From assembly GCF_013044515.1 (NCBI RefSeq), contig NZ_JABEPR010000003.1:372001-436000 (forward strand): DNA of 64,000 nucleotides, in the 5' to 3' direction. The notes below the pieces were generated by a model that ran no database searches, had not been told where the DNA came from, and saw only the letters and a list, made by a program, of their open reading frames with translations. This document shows, in pieces, positions 7,285-15,568 of the stretch (position 1 is the first letter of the stretch; each line of letters starts with the position of its first letter). Both the position numbers and the translations under genes were made by a program. Origin of the DNA: Sphingomonas sp. ID1715 (lineage in GTDB: Bacteria; Pseudomonadota; Alphaproteobacteria; Sphingomonadales; Sphingomonadaceae).

Positions 7285-9174
7285 ATGGATTTCAGGGATA
7301 CGCAGGAGTCGAGCATGGGCACGACCACTCTCGAGGCGCCGGCCACCGCCGGAACCGGCAGCGGCAGCAGCGAAGTGCGCGCGCGCCCCTATGCGGTCGA
7401 GGTCGATCACAGCCGCGACGCGCTGCTCACCGATTTCGGCAAGGAGACGCTGAAGGACCGCTATCTGCTGCCGGGCGAATCCTATCAGGACCTGTTCGTG
7501 CGCGTCGCCTCGGCCTATGCCGATGACGCCGCCCACGCGCAGCGGCTTTACGACTATATCTCGAAGCTCTGGTTCATGCCGGCGACGCCCGTGCTGTCGA
7601 ACGGCGGCACCGGCCGCGGCCTGCCGATCTCCTGCTACCTCAACTCGGTCGACGACAGCCTCGAAGGCATCGTCAACACCTGGAACGAGAATGTCTGGCT
7701 CGCCTCGCGCGGCGGCGGCATCGGCACCTATTGGGGCAGCGTGCGCGGCATCGGCGAGCCGGTCGGCCTGAACGGCAAGACCAGCGGCATCATCCCCTTC
7801 GTCCGCGTGATGGACTCGCTGACGCTGGCCATCTCGCAGGGCTCGCTGCGCCGCGGTTCGGCTGCCTGCTATCTCGACATCTCGCACCCGGAGATCGAGG
7901 AGTTCCTCGAAATCCGCAAGCCGTCCGGCGACTTCAATCGCAAGGCGCTGAACCTGCACCATGGCGTCCTTATCCCCGACGCCTTCATGGAGGCGGTGCG
8001 CGACGGCAGTGAATGGGTGCTGCGCAGCCCCAAGGACGGGTCGGAGCGCGGCAAGGTCGATGCCCGCGCATTGTTCCAGAAGCTGGTCGAGACCCGGCTG
8101 GCGACCGGCGAGCCGTACATCGTCTTCTCCGACCATGTGAACAAGGCGATGCCGCGCCACCATCAGGAGCTCGGGTTGAAGGTCTCGACCTCCAATCTCT
8201 GCTCGGAGATCACGCTACCGACCGGCCGCGATCACTTGGGCAACGACCGCACGGCGGTGTGCTGCCTGTCGTCGCTGAACCTCGAGACCTGGGACGAGTG
8301 GAACGGCGACAAGCAGTTCATCGAGGACGTGATGCGCGCGCTCGACAATGTGCTGCAGGACTATATCGACCGCGCTCCGCCCGAAATGGCGCGAGCCAAA
8401 TATAGCGCGTCACGCGAGCGTTCGGTCGGCCTGGGCGTGATGGGCTTCCATTCCTTCCTGCAGGCGCGCGGCATCCCGTTCGAAAGCGCGATGGCGAAGA
8501 GCTGGAACCTCAAGATGTTCCGCCACATCCGCGCCAGGGCGGACGAGGCGTCGATGCTCCTCGCGACCGAGCGCGGGCCGTGCCCGGACGCGGCCGAGCG
8601 CGGCGTGATGGAGCGATTCTCTTGCAAGATGGCGATCGCGCCGACCGCGTCGATCTCGATCATCTGCGGCGGCACCTCGGCCTGCATCGAGCCGATCCCG
8701 GCCAATATCTACACCCACAAGACGCTGTCGGGCAGCTTCTCTATCCGCAATCCGTATCTGGAGAAACTGCTCGCCGAAAAGGCGAAGAACTCCGACGCGG
8801 TGTGGAACTCGATCCTGGAGAAGGGCGGCTCGGTCCAGCACCTCGACTTCCTCACCCAGGAGGAGAAGGACTGCTACAAGACCAGCTTCGAGATCGACCA
8901 GCGGTGGCTGCTCGAGCTCGCGGCCGACCGCACGCCCTATATCGACCAGTCGGCGTCGCTGAACCTGTTCATCCCGGCGGATGTCGAGAAATGGGACCTG
9001 CTGATGCTCCATTTCCGCGCCTGGGAGCTGGGCATCAAGTCGCTTTATTATCTCCGCTCGAAGTCCGTGCAGCGCGCGGGCTTTGCCGGCGGCGTCGAGG
9101 CCGACAACACGCCCGACCTGCGCCAGATCGAGGTCGAGGCCAAGGACTATGACGAGTGCCTGGCCTGCCAATGA
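7285..9174 (+). CDS. nrdA: Class I ribonucleoside-diphosphate reductase, alpha subunit
   Basis: A 629-residue catalytic subunit that reduces ribonucleoside diphosphates to deoxyribonucleotides. Expected residues are present: Cys117 in PISCYLN, the radical site N304-x-C306-x-E308 in TSNLCSEIT, the partner cysteine at 326/327 in AVCCLSS, and the C-terminal shuttle pair C625-x2-C628 (DECLACQ). The first ~80 residues are low-complexity and do not show a recognisable ATP-cone, so dATP activity control through that domain may be missing. The ATG at 7285 was chosen over the 142-codon upstream extension because GAGGGG precedes it and because the extension overlaps the promoter region. MGTTT at residue 11 is an alternative start. 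Confidence 0.93.
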   Translation: MDFRDTQESSMGTTTLEAPATAGTGSGSSEVRARPYAVEVDHSRDALLTDFGKETLKDRYLLPGESYQDLFVRVASAYADDAAHAQRLYDYISKLWFMPATPVLSNGGTGRGLPISCYLNSVDDSLEGIVNTWNENVWLASRGGGIGTYWGSVRGIGEPVGLNGKTSGIIPFVRVMDSLTLAISQGSLRRGSAACYLDISHPEIEEFLEIRKPSGDFNRKALNLHHGVLIPDAFMEAVRDGSEWVLRSPKDGSERGKVDARALFQKLVETRLATGEPYIVFSDHVNKAMPRHHQELGLKVSTSNLCSEITLPTGRDHLGNDRTAVCCLSSLNLETWDEWNGDKQFIEDVMRALDNVLQDYIDRAPPEMARAKYSASRERSVGLGVMGFHSFLQARGIPFESAMAKSWNLKMFRHIRARADEASMLLATERGPCPDAAERGVMERFSCKMAIAPTASISIICGGTSACIEPIPANIYTHKTLSGSFSIRNPYLEKLLAEKAKNSDAVWNSILEKGGSVQHLDFLTQEEKDCYKTSFEIDQRWLLELAADRTPYIDQSASLNLFIPADVEKWDLLMLHFRAWELGIKSLYYLRSKSVQRAGFAGGVEADNTPDLRQIEVEAKDYDECLACQ

Positions 9175-9256
9175 TCCCCCGGATCATTGGCCGCTCGGTC
9201 AGGCACTCTGGCCTGTCAGTGAGCGCGCCTGGCGCCTCTGATGCCAACGCCATAAG

Positions 9257-9349
9257 CCCGGTTCGGGCTGAGCTTGTCGAAGCCCTCCCTTTCTTCACCG
9301 CGAAGGTAAGGACCAAGAGAGGCCTTCGACGGGCCCAGGCCAAGCCGGG
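9257..9349. repeat. REP-like imperfect palindrome
   Basis: Two 30-bp arms, 9257-9286 and 9320-9349, are inverted repeats of each other (23 of 30 positions pair) around a 33-bp centre. Each arm contains a CTTCGAC core; the left arm includes CTGAGCTTGTCGAAG, a sequence often dispersed in intergenic regions of sphingomonads. It lies between the stops of nrdA and the convergent DUF2171 gene, so it may also act as a bidirectional terminator. Confidence 0.6.
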
Positions 9350-9371
9350 CGGAAAGTGTGGCGGTAAAGCC

Positions 9372-9650
9372 TTACAGCGCCGCGCCGCTCTCTTCTTCCT
9401 CGAACGTCACCGCGACGTCGGCGTTGGCGGAGAGGCGCACCTTGTCGCCTTCAACCTCGGCGACCAGCCCGCCCGAGATGAAGTGGTGGTGGCCGGCATG
9501 CTGCCCGCCCTGCGCGCCTTCGATGTCCGCGCTCGAATCCTTCTTGGTCAGCTTGATGCGGCCGCCTTCGACCTTGTCGACGGTGCCGACATGAACGCCG
9601 TCGGCGCCGATGACTTCCATATGTTCGCGGATCTGGCTGAGGTCGGTCAT
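9372..9650 (-). CDS. DUF2171 domain protein
   Basis: This 92-residue protein begins MTDLSQIREHMEV and contains the PRC-barrel-like DUF2171 pattern (GADGVHVGTVDKVEGGRIKL, about residues 16-35), a QHAGHHHF histidine-rich loop and an acidic tail (FEEEESGAAL). Function is unknown; the family is often linked with stress-related small cytosolic proteins. The ATG at 9650 follows AAGGAGA. It sits on the opposite strand between nrdA and nrdB, so the two reductase genes must be transcribed separately. Confidence 0.85.
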   Translation of the reverse strand: MTDLSQIREHMEVIGADGVHVGTVDKVEGGRIKLTKKDSSADIEGAQGGQHAGHHHFISGGLVAEVEGDKVRLSANADVAVTFEEEESGAAL

Positions 9651-9739
9651 TCGCAGTCTCCTTCGTTTCGCACCCACAACGCACGACTCAAAAAATGGTC
9701 GCGCGCCCACCATATCGCATTCCAGCCGGAGTAACGCCG

Positions 9740-10792
9740 ATGCCCCTCCTGTCCGCCTCCAAATCCTACAAGCCGTTCGAATACCCCTGGGCGTTCGAGT
9801 TCTGGAAGCGGCAGCAGCAGATCCACTGGATGCCGGAGGAAGTGCCGCTGGGCGAGGATTGCCGCGATTGGGCGCAGAAGCTGACCGATCACGAGCGCAA
9901 CCTGCTCACCCAGATTTTCCGCTTCTTCACTCAGGCCGATGTCGAGGTGCAGGATTGCTATCACGACAAATATGGCCGCGTGTTCAAGCCGACCGAGATC
10001 AAGATGATGCTGACCGCCTTCTCCAACATGGAGACGGTGCACATCGCCGCTTACTCGCACCTGCTCGACACGATCGGCATGCCGGAGAGCGAATACAGCG
10101 CCTTCCTCCAGTATAAGGAGATGAAGGACAAGCACGACTATCTCAGCACCTTCGGCGTCGATACCGATGAGGATATCGCGAAGACGCTCGCCATGTTCGG
10201 CGGCTTCACCGAGGGGCTGCAGCTCTTCGCGAGTTTCGCGATGCTGATGAACTTCCCGCGCTTCAACAAGATGAAGGGCATGGGCCAGATCGTCAGCTGG
10301 TCGGTGCGCGACGAGAGCCTCCACTGCGAAGGCATCACCCGGCTCTTTCATGCCTTCGTCAAGGAACGCGACTGCCTGACCAAGTCGGTCAAGGAAGAGA
10401 TTCTCGACGTCTGCCAGAAGACGGTGCGGCTGGAAGACGCCTTCATCGACCTGGCGTTCGAAATGGGCCCGGTCCCCGGCATGACGCCGAAGGAGATCAA
10501 GAAGTATATCCGCTACATCGCCGACTGGCGCCTGGGCCAGCTCGGCTTCGCGCCGATCTACATGATCGACGAACACCCCCTCCCCTGGCTCGCCCCGCTG
10601 CTGAACGGCGTCGAACACGCCAATTTCTTCGAGACGAGGGCGACCGAATATTCCAAGGCCGCAACGCGCGGGAATTGGAACGAAGTCTGGGATAATTTCG
10701 ACCGGCGCAAGGCGGCGAAACTATCCGTGGTCGCGAACGAGGACGACGGCGGCGAAGACATGTTCGCGCGGGCGGGCGTGGCGGCGGAATAA
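9740..10792 (+). CDS. nrdB: Class Ia ribonucleoside-diphosphate reductase, beta subunit
   Basis: A 350-residue ferritin-like radical-generating subunit. The diiron/tyrosyl site motif E98-x2-H101-x3-Y105 (METVHIAAYSHL) matches E. coli Glu115/His118/Tyr122, so this is a tyrosyl-radical class Ia enzyme. The second-half ligands are seen in SVRDESLHCEG (about residues 190-200). The start at 9740 gives the family N-terminus MPLLSASKSYKPFEYP and follows GGAG. It partners with NrdA 566 bp upstream and is immediately followed (3 bp) by the AbiTii gene. Confidence 0.94.
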   Translation: MPLLSASKSYKPFEYPWAFEFWKRQQQIHWMPEEVPLGEDCRDWAQKLTDHERNLLTQIFRFFTQADVEVQDCYHDKYGRVFKPTEIKMMLTAFSNMETVHIAAYSHLLDTIGMPESEYSAFLQYKEMKDKHDYLSTFGVDTDEDIAKTLAMFGGFTEGLQLFASFAMLMNFPRFNKMKGMGQIVSWSVRDESLHCEGITRLFHAFVKERDCLTKSVKEEILDVCQKTVRLEDAFIDLAFEMGPVPGMTPKEIKKYIRYIADWRLGQLGFAPIYMIDEHPLPWLAPLLNGVEHANFFETRATEYSKAATRGNWNEVWDNFDRRKAAKLSVVANEDDGGEDMFARAGVAAE

Positions 10793-10795
10793 GCC

Positions 10796-11683
10796 GTGAC
10801 GAAGGGCATCGTACTCGAGCTACAACAAGAATGCCTCGACGCGAACGTTCGCGCGAGCGCCATTCTCCGTAAGGCGAAGGTCATAGCCGTGAAGCTGGAG
10901 CTGGACGATCTTTCTCACTGGATCGACCAAGAGCTGAATGGGTACGAGTGCTCCTTGAAAGAGCTTCCAGGCCATAGAAAGCTTGGGGGTTCACCAAAAT
11001 TCTGGAATCCCTACAACGGCTGGTGTCCCATCATTCCACAAGACGAGTTTCTGTCAGAGCAACTGACAACAGCGTACGTTACCAATCCGATAGCTCAGCT
11101 GGAGGAATGGGTAGAAAAAGAGGGCGGAACATTACACTATAGGTTTCCCCACTTCATACAGGAGTTCCTGAGAAAGCATAGCGACTTCCCTTTCGAAGCC
11201 GTCATGCATATGTCCACGAGTCAGGTCGCATCGTCATTGGATTTTGTTCGGAACAAGGTTCTATCGTGGACGCTTGAACTTGAACGTATGGGAATAACCG
11301 GCATTGGTTACACCTTCAAGAACGAGCAGAAGCTTGAGGCCTTAGCTGTGACCAATCATATTTATGGTGGAAACATAGGCGTCCTGGGGAATGTGTCGGG
11401 AGACGCCAATAACTCGCATTTCATAAACTCCTCGGGTGTTGACGTGTGTCGTCTCAGAACCTTTCTGGACCAGATGACTCCTGCTGCGGCGGGGCTTGAT
11501 GCAGATACACGCAAACAGGTTGAGCCGCTCTTGGGTGATCTACGGACTGAGGCCGACCGAGGACCCGAACGCGGCCGCGTCTCTAAACTCTTGGGCTCAC
11601 TCAAAGCAGTTCTCGAAGGAGCGTCGGGTAACTTAGTCGCATCTGCCATGTTAGGAGCACTCAACGGCGGCATGGCCGGTTGA
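10796..11683 (+). CDS. AbiTii domain protein
   Basis: This 295-residue protein has an N-terminal AbiTii domain (about residues 5-95): LQQECLDANVRASAILRKAK, then WIDQELNGY. AbiTii domains are associated with abortive-infection-type phage defence. The middle is mixed; near residue 190-200 there is a glycine/asparagine-rich segment (IYGGNIGVLGNVSGDAN) and the C-terminus is a small-residue hydrophobic helix (SAMLGALNGGMAG). The start is GTG, 3 bp after the nrdB stop. Base composition is plainly lower in GC than the flanking genes, with A/T-ending codons, which suggests horizontal acquisition. Its stop overlaps an alternative TTG start of the methylase gene. Confidence 0.8.
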   Translation: MTKGIVLELQQECLDANVRASAILRKAKVIAVKLELDDLSHWIDQELNGYECSLKELPGHRKLGGSPKFWNPYNGWCPIIPQDEFLSEQLTTAYVTNPIAQLEEWVEKEGGTLHYRFPHFIQEFLRKHSDFPFEAVMHMSTSQVASSLDFVRNKVLSWTLELERMGITGIGYTFKNEQKLEALAVTNHIYGGNIGVLGNVSGDANNSHFINSSGVDVCRLRTFLDQMTPAAAGLDADTRKQVEPLLGDLRTEADRGPERGRVSKLLGSLKAVLEGASGNLVASAMLGALNGGMAG

Positions 11684-11715
11684 CCAGACGCTTGGCGACC
11701 CCTAAAGATCTCGTT

Positions 11716-12375
11716 ATGTTCTCCCAAGCCGACCCGCTCTCCGAAGCCGCAATCGACCTGCTCGCTTCGGCGCGGGGAAGGAAGTTCGGCACGATCCTCG
11801 CCGATCCGCCGTGGCAGTTTCAGAACCGTACGGGCAAGGTTGCGCCGGAGCATAAGCGGCTGTCGCGCTATGGCACGATGACGCTGGACGAGATTTGCGC
11901 GCTGCCGGTCGCCGACATCGCCGCCGATCCCTCCCACCTCTATCTTTGGGTGCCGAACGCGCTGCTGCCCGAAGGGCTGAAGGTGATGGACGCCTGGGGC
12001 TTTCGCTACATTTCCAACATCGTCTGGCACAAGGTGCGCAAGGACGGCGGATCGGACGGGCGCGGCGTCGGCTTCTATTTCCGCAACGTCACCGAGCTGC
12101 TGCTGTTCGGCGTGCGCGGCAAGAACGCCCGCACTCTCCCGCCCGGCCGCAGCCAGGTCAACCTGCTCGCCACCCGCAAGCGCGAACACAGCCGCAAGCC
12201 CGACGAGCAATACCAGATCATCGAGGATTGCAGCTGGGGCCCCCGCCTCGAAATGTTCAGCCGCGGCAAGCGCCGAGGCTGGACCGTATGGGGCAACCAG
12301 GCGGACGACGACTATAAACCGACCTGGGACACCTACAGCTACAATAGCGCGGTGGCGGACATTGCGGCTGAATAA
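11716..12375 (+). CDS. MT-A70 family adenine-N6 methyltransferase
   Basis: This 219-residue protein contains the catalytic DPPW motif at residues 30-33 (ILADPPWQF) and the order of motifs of the MT-A70 family, including LYLWVPNALL and NIVWHKVRKDGG. MT-A70 enzymes transfer a methyl group from S-adenosylmethionine to adenine N6 in DNA or RNA. Here it lies tail-to-tail with a BglII/BstYI-like endonuclease, so it is most likely the protecting methylase of that system. A TTG at 11680, overlapping the AbiTii stop, would add 12 residues; the ATG at 11716 is preferred but has only a weak ribosome-binding site. Confidence 0.86.
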   Translation: MFSQADPLSEAAIDLLASARGRKFGTILADPPWQFQNRTGKVAPEHKRLSRYGTMTLDEICALPVADIAADPSHLYLWVPNALLPEGLKVMDAWGFRYISNIVWHKVRKDGGSDGRGVGFYFRNVTELLLFGVRGKNARTLPPGRSQVNLLATRKREHSRKPDEQYQIIEDCSWGPRLEMFSRGKRRGWTVWGNQADDDYKPTWDTYSYNSAVADIAAE

Positions 12376-12383
12376 GCCGTCTT

Positions 12384-12466
12384 CGTCACCCCGCACTTGA
12401 TGCGGGTGCAGCTTCTACCCGCCAGTCGGCAAGGTAGAAGGATTCCGGATTAGGTCCGGCATCACG
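12384..12466. repeat. REP-like imperfect inverted repeat
   Basis: Left arm 12384-12418 and right arm 12434-12466 pair imperfectly (GCTTCTAC against GTAGAAG at the centre, CGTCACC against CATCACG at the ends). The arms resemble the widespread alphaproteobacterial intergenic element built on a GGACTTGATCCGG core. It separates the convergent methylase and endonuclease genes and could terminate both. Confidence 0.55.
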
Positions 12467-12467
12467 G

Positions 12468-13169
12468 CTAAGTGTAAGGTAGGCCGTCCCATGTTGCTTC
12501 CGTGGCGGCGACGATAAGGACCGGGCAGGACCCCATCACGCCTCGGCGCATCCGCATCTGCGCTTTGTCAAACGCAGTCACCGTAGAAGTAGTGAGATCA
12601 ATCGGAAGCCTCGCCGACCTTTGTTCTGCCGGAAGGGTGCTCTGGTAATCTGACCAGATCCGCCGCGCCAAGTTCAACAGCGCCAAGCGATCCTTGGTGA
12701 TGATCACGCCGGCGGAGATCACCCCAGCCTCAAACCATGAACGATAGGACGCCAAATCCCGATCCAGATTGCCATCCTTGGCATTCCATTCGACGTCGAG
12801 AACGATACGATTCTTGAAGTTGTCGACGAGATAACCCTCTTGGTAGACGGGCGGTAGCTCGCCAAGCTTCTCACCGCTTTTGAGGTAGAGAATGCCTCTC
12901 GTTTCTAGGTCGAGCCGAGTCTCACGCCATCCACGTTTTGCGAACTCCTCATCAATCTGTTCGGCTATATCGCCGCGGTTGCCACCTGCCTTCAGCCAGG
13001 AACTTGGGTTCAACCGATACGTCGAGAGCACATGGACAATGTCGGCCCATTCCTCCGGGCAGACTGCCTGCATGACCGCGGCGGCGGAGTTGGACTCCAT
13101 GAATGCCCAATGGTCGCGCGCAGCTTGCGGGAGGACTGCGGGCAAATCGTAGGTGAATGTCTCGAACAT
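12468..13169 (-). CDS. BglII/BstYI-like type II restriction endonuclease
   Basis: This 233-residue protein resembles the BglII/BstYI endonuclease family. The core RIVLDVEWNAKDGN (about residues 121-134) is followed by the characteristic DRDLASYRSWFEAGVISAG and VIIT strand. By analogy with the BglII D-x8-E-x-Q arrangement, D116, D125 and E127, with K131, are candidate catalytic residues. Family members cut GATC-centred sites (AGATCT, RGATCY), but the site here is unknown. The ATG at 13169 gives a family-like length; upstream extension is antisense to the KTSC gene. Codon use is less GC-biased than in the neighbours. It converges with the MT-A70 gene and may form a restriction-modification pair with it. 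Confidence 0.78.
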   Translation of the reverse strand: MFETFTYDLPAVLPQAARDHWAFMESNSAAAVMQAVCPEEWADIVHVLSTYRLNPSSWLKAGGNRGDIAEQIDEEFAKRGWRETRLDLETRGILYLKSGEKLGELPPVYQEGYLVDNFKNRIVLDVEWNAKDGNLDRDLASYRSWFEAGVISAGVIITKDRLALLNLARRIWSDYQSTLPAEQRSARLPIDLTTSTVTAFDKAQMRMRRGVMGSCPVLIVAATEATWDGLPYT

Positions 13170-13232
13170 GCGCGACGTGTAGCATAGGCCTGCGCGGCGG
13201 AAACCGGCTCCGCGCCAGGCTGTTCTGGCATC

Positions 13233-13451
13233 GTGCCCCACGTCACCTCCGAGGCGATCGCGCAGATCGAGTATGACGCGGCGTCTTCCACCCTGTTCGT
13301 GCGGTTCACCAGTGGCGAATGGTATGGCTATTCGGGCGTGCCGGCGCGGCTCGCCGCCGAGTTCCTCGCCGCCGGGTCGAAGGGGCGCTTCTTCCAGGAG
13401 CATGTCCGCGACCGCTTCGCGCACCAGGGCCCGCTCGACCCCGTGCGCTAA
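13233..13451 (+). CDS. KTSC domain protein
   Basis: A 72-residue protein consisting of one KTSC domain: the pattern IEYDAASSTLFVRFTSGEWYGYSGVP matches the family's beta-hairpin with conserved Y and Y-x-G-V-P. The KTSC domain is found alone or fused to tRNA synthetases and RNA-related proteins; its role is unknown. The start is GTG, 63 bp from the divergent endonuclease start. Confidence 0.82.
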   Translation: MPHVTSEAIAQIEYDAASSTLFVRFTSGEWYGYSGVPARLAAEFLAAGSKGRFFQEHVRDRFAHQGPLDPVR

Positions 13452-13587
13452 CCGGACTGCCCCGAAAGCCAGGGGACCCGCCAAGCCCCTCCGCGTCTCC
13501 GCGCCTCCGCGCGAACCAACAAATCCCTGTCCTACACCGAACCAAACAGGTTAGCTCCCGACTCCCTACATCTACCGGAGAAGCGAC

Positions 13588-14277
13588 ATGGGCAGGCGGC
13601 GTGCGGCGCGGGATATGACCAATGAGGAGTTCGACGAATGGGCGCGGGCGACCGAGCGGATGGAGTCGATCGCCAAGGCCGCCGACGAGCCTGGCGGGCC
13701 GCGCCTCTCGCTGGTGCCGGCACCCGAACAGAATATCGCCTGGCCGACCGACCTGCTGCCCCCCGCCGGCAACGGGCAGGACGGCGCTCCGCCGGTCGCC
13801 GCCAAGCCGTTCGACGGCGTGCCGCTGGAGGACAGCCGGAAACGCCTCATGGGCTGGAGCGCGGAGCGGCAGCGCATCTTCCTTTCCTATCTGGCGGAAA
13901 CCGGATCGGTTCATCTGGCGAGCGATGCCGCCCGGCTGTCGGCGCGGTCGGCCTATCGGCTGCGCGTGCGCTCGCCCGCCTTTGCCGCGGCCTGGGACCT
14001 GGCCGAGCGGCTCGCCGTTGGGCGGCTGTCGGCGCTCGCCTTCGACCGCGCGATCAACGGCCGCATGGAGCAGGTGTGGCATGAAGGCACGCTCGTCGCC
14101 GAAAAACGGACGCCCAGCGACCGCCTCCTGATGTGGCTGCTCGCCCGGCTCGATCCCAAGCGCTATGGTGCGCCATGGGAACAGCGTACCGACATAGATG
14201 TCGATCCGCAGGCCGAAGCGCGCGCCAGCTTTGCCGGTCATCTCGACGCGCTTACCGACGCGGTATCGACCGGCTGA
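13588..14277 (+). CDS. Conserved hypothetical protein with HTH-like region
   Basis: This 229-residue protein is not assigned to a named family. Residues of the middle section (SAERQRIFLSYLAETGSV, then DAARLSARSAYRLR) look like the helix-turn-helix of small-terminase-like or resolvase-like proteins, with a sequence resembling 'target, then new element, then choose pair'. The N-terminus is basic (MGRRRAARD) and the C-terminal part is rich in R and W. A clear GGAGAAG site precedes the ATG. No phage genes surround it, so a terminase function is not implied. Confidence 0.6.
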   Translation: MGRRRAARDMTNEEFDEWARATERMESIAKAADEPGGPRLSLVPAPEQNIAWPTDLLPPAGNGQDGAPPVAAKPFDGVPLEDSRKRLMGWSAERQRIFLSYLAETGSVHLASDAARLSARSAYRLRVRSPAFAAAWDLAERLAVGRLSALAFDRAINGRMEQVWHEGTLVAEKRTPSDRLLMWLLARLDPKRYGAPWEQRTDIDVDPQAEARASFAGHLDALTDAVSTG

Positions 14278-14288
14278 CGCGCACGCCA

Positions 14289-14319
14289 TGGCCAGTGCGA
14301 CCTTTTGTGACCATTCGCG
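14289..14319 (+). repeat. 31-bp intergenic repeat, copy 1
   Basis: This sequence (TGGCCAGTGCGACC, then TTTTGTGACCATTCGCG) recurs at 41640-41670 with a single mismatch (T/C). Both copies lie just after a stop codon and upstream of a co-directional gene. See the finding for interpretation. Confidence 0.7.
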
Positions 14320-14372
14320 GCGCCGCCGGCTCGAGCACCTCGAACATTCCGATTCCGTGCTAGGCTGGCCCG

Positions 14373-14717
14373 ATGTTCGCGGTGGAAGACGTGCGGGCGC
14401 TGCTGGTCGCCGCGGCGCGAGAGGGGCGGGCGGTCTCCTATGCCGAGGCGCTTGCCTGCCTCGGCCACCGTTTCACCCGGCCGAAGATGCGCAGCCTCTG
14501 CAAGGCGCTCGATGCGGTCGACCAGGCGGGCGCGGCGGCGGGGGAGCCGGAACTCGCCGTGCTGGTGGTGCGCGAATCGGACGGCCTGCCGGGCCAGGGC
14601 TGGTGGGTCGGCTCGTCGCTGCGCTACGGTCATGACGGCGATTGGACCGGGCCGCAGGCGAAAGCGCTGGTGCGCGAACTGCAGGGCAGGGCGTTCGATT
14701 ATTGGAGAGAGGGCTGA
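14373..14717 (+). CDS. Conserved hypothetical protein
   Basis: A 114-residue protein without a family I can name. It contains SYAEALACLGHRFTRPKM (a winged-helix-like start) and a C-terminal segment ELAVLVVRESDGLPGQGWW. Proteins with an L-x2-LVV-x-D/E-G-x-PG-x-G(F/W) ending occur as small stand-alone proteins and as add-ons to nucleic-acid enzymes, but no function is claimed. The final TGA overlaps the ATG of the SDR gene (GATGT), so the two are translationally coupled. Confidence 0.6.
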   Translation: MFAVEDVRALLVAAAREGRAVSYAEALACLGHRFTRPKMRSLCKALDAVDQAGAAAGEPELAVLVVRESDGLPGQGWWVGSSLRYGHDGDWTGPQAKALVRELQGRAFDYWREG

Positions 14718-15568
14718 TGTTCGAAGGCAAGAGGGTGTGGATCACGGGTGCGTCGTCGGGCATCGGCGCGGCGCTGGCGGCGGCGTTCGCCGGACGCGGC
14801 GCCCGGCTGGTGTTGTCCGGGCGCCGGCGCGACGCGCTCGCGGAGGTGGCGGCGGCGGTCCAGCCCGACGCGCTGCTGCTGCCCTTTGAGGCGACCGACT
14901 GGGCGGCACTGCCGGAGGCGGTCGCTGCGGCGGGCGATGTCGACGTGCTGGTCAACAATGCCGGTATCAGCCAGCGCAGCCTCGCCGTCGATACGCGGCC
15001 CGAGGTCTACAAGGCACTGGTCGAGACCGACCTGTTGGCGCCCATCTGGCTCACGCAATTGGTGTTGCCCGCCATGGTCTCGCGCGGGGAGGGCGGGCAT
15101 ATCGTCGGCATCAGCTCGGTCGCCGGACGGCTCGGGACGGTGCTGCGGACCGGCTATTGCGCGGCCAAGCACGGGCTGATCGGCTATCTCGATGCGCTCC
15201 GCGCGGAGGTCGAGCAGGCCTATGGGATCAAGGTGACGACGGTGCTGCCCGGATCGGTACGGACGCAGGTCGCGGCCAACGCGTTGCAGGCCGACGGTTC
15301 GGCGCGCGGCGATTCGGACGCGAATATCGATGCCGGCATGGACCCGGCCGAATGCGCGCGGCGCATCCTTGTGGGGCTGACGTCAGGCGCGCGCGAAATC
15401 ATCGTGGCGGAAGGCGGCGAAGCCTTCGCGGCGCGGCTGCGCTTCACCGATCCGGAGCGGCTGTTCGATATGCTGGCGAAGGAAGGCGCCCGCCTGGCCG
15501 ACGAGCGGGCCAGGGGTGCGCGGCCCGATCCAGCGCCGATCAGGCAGACTTTGGCTGCGGCGGATTGA
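14717..15568 (+). CDS. SDR family NAD(P)-dependent oxidoreductase
   Basis: This 283-residue classical short-chain dehydrogenase has the cofactor motif TGASSGIG (residues 10-17), NNAG (80-83), the catalytic serine in GISS (131-134) and Y147-x3-K151. Substrate is not predictable. An N-terminal R-R-R after the second strand suggests NADP(H). The start codon overlaps the previous stop and follows GAGAGAGGG. It ends 29 bp inside the convergent small gene's 3' end. Confidence 0.88.
   Translation: MFEGKRVWITGASSGIGAALAAAFAGRGARLVLSGRRRDALAEVAAAVQPDALLLPFEATDWAALPEAVAAAGDVDVLVNNAGISQRSLAVDTRPEVYKALVETDLLAPIWLTQLVLPAMVSRGEGGHIVGISSVAGRLGTVLRTGYCAAKHGLIGYLDALRAEVEQAYGIKVTTVLPGSVRTQVAANALQADGSARGDSDANIDAGMDPAECARRILVGLTSGAREIIVAEGGEAFAARLRFTDPERLFDMLAKEGARLADERARGARPDPAPIRQTLAAAD

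Noticed and set aside
13588-14277. Phage terminase small subunit
   Set aside because: Only a vague HTH resemblance; no other phage genes, integrase or att-like repeats nearby.
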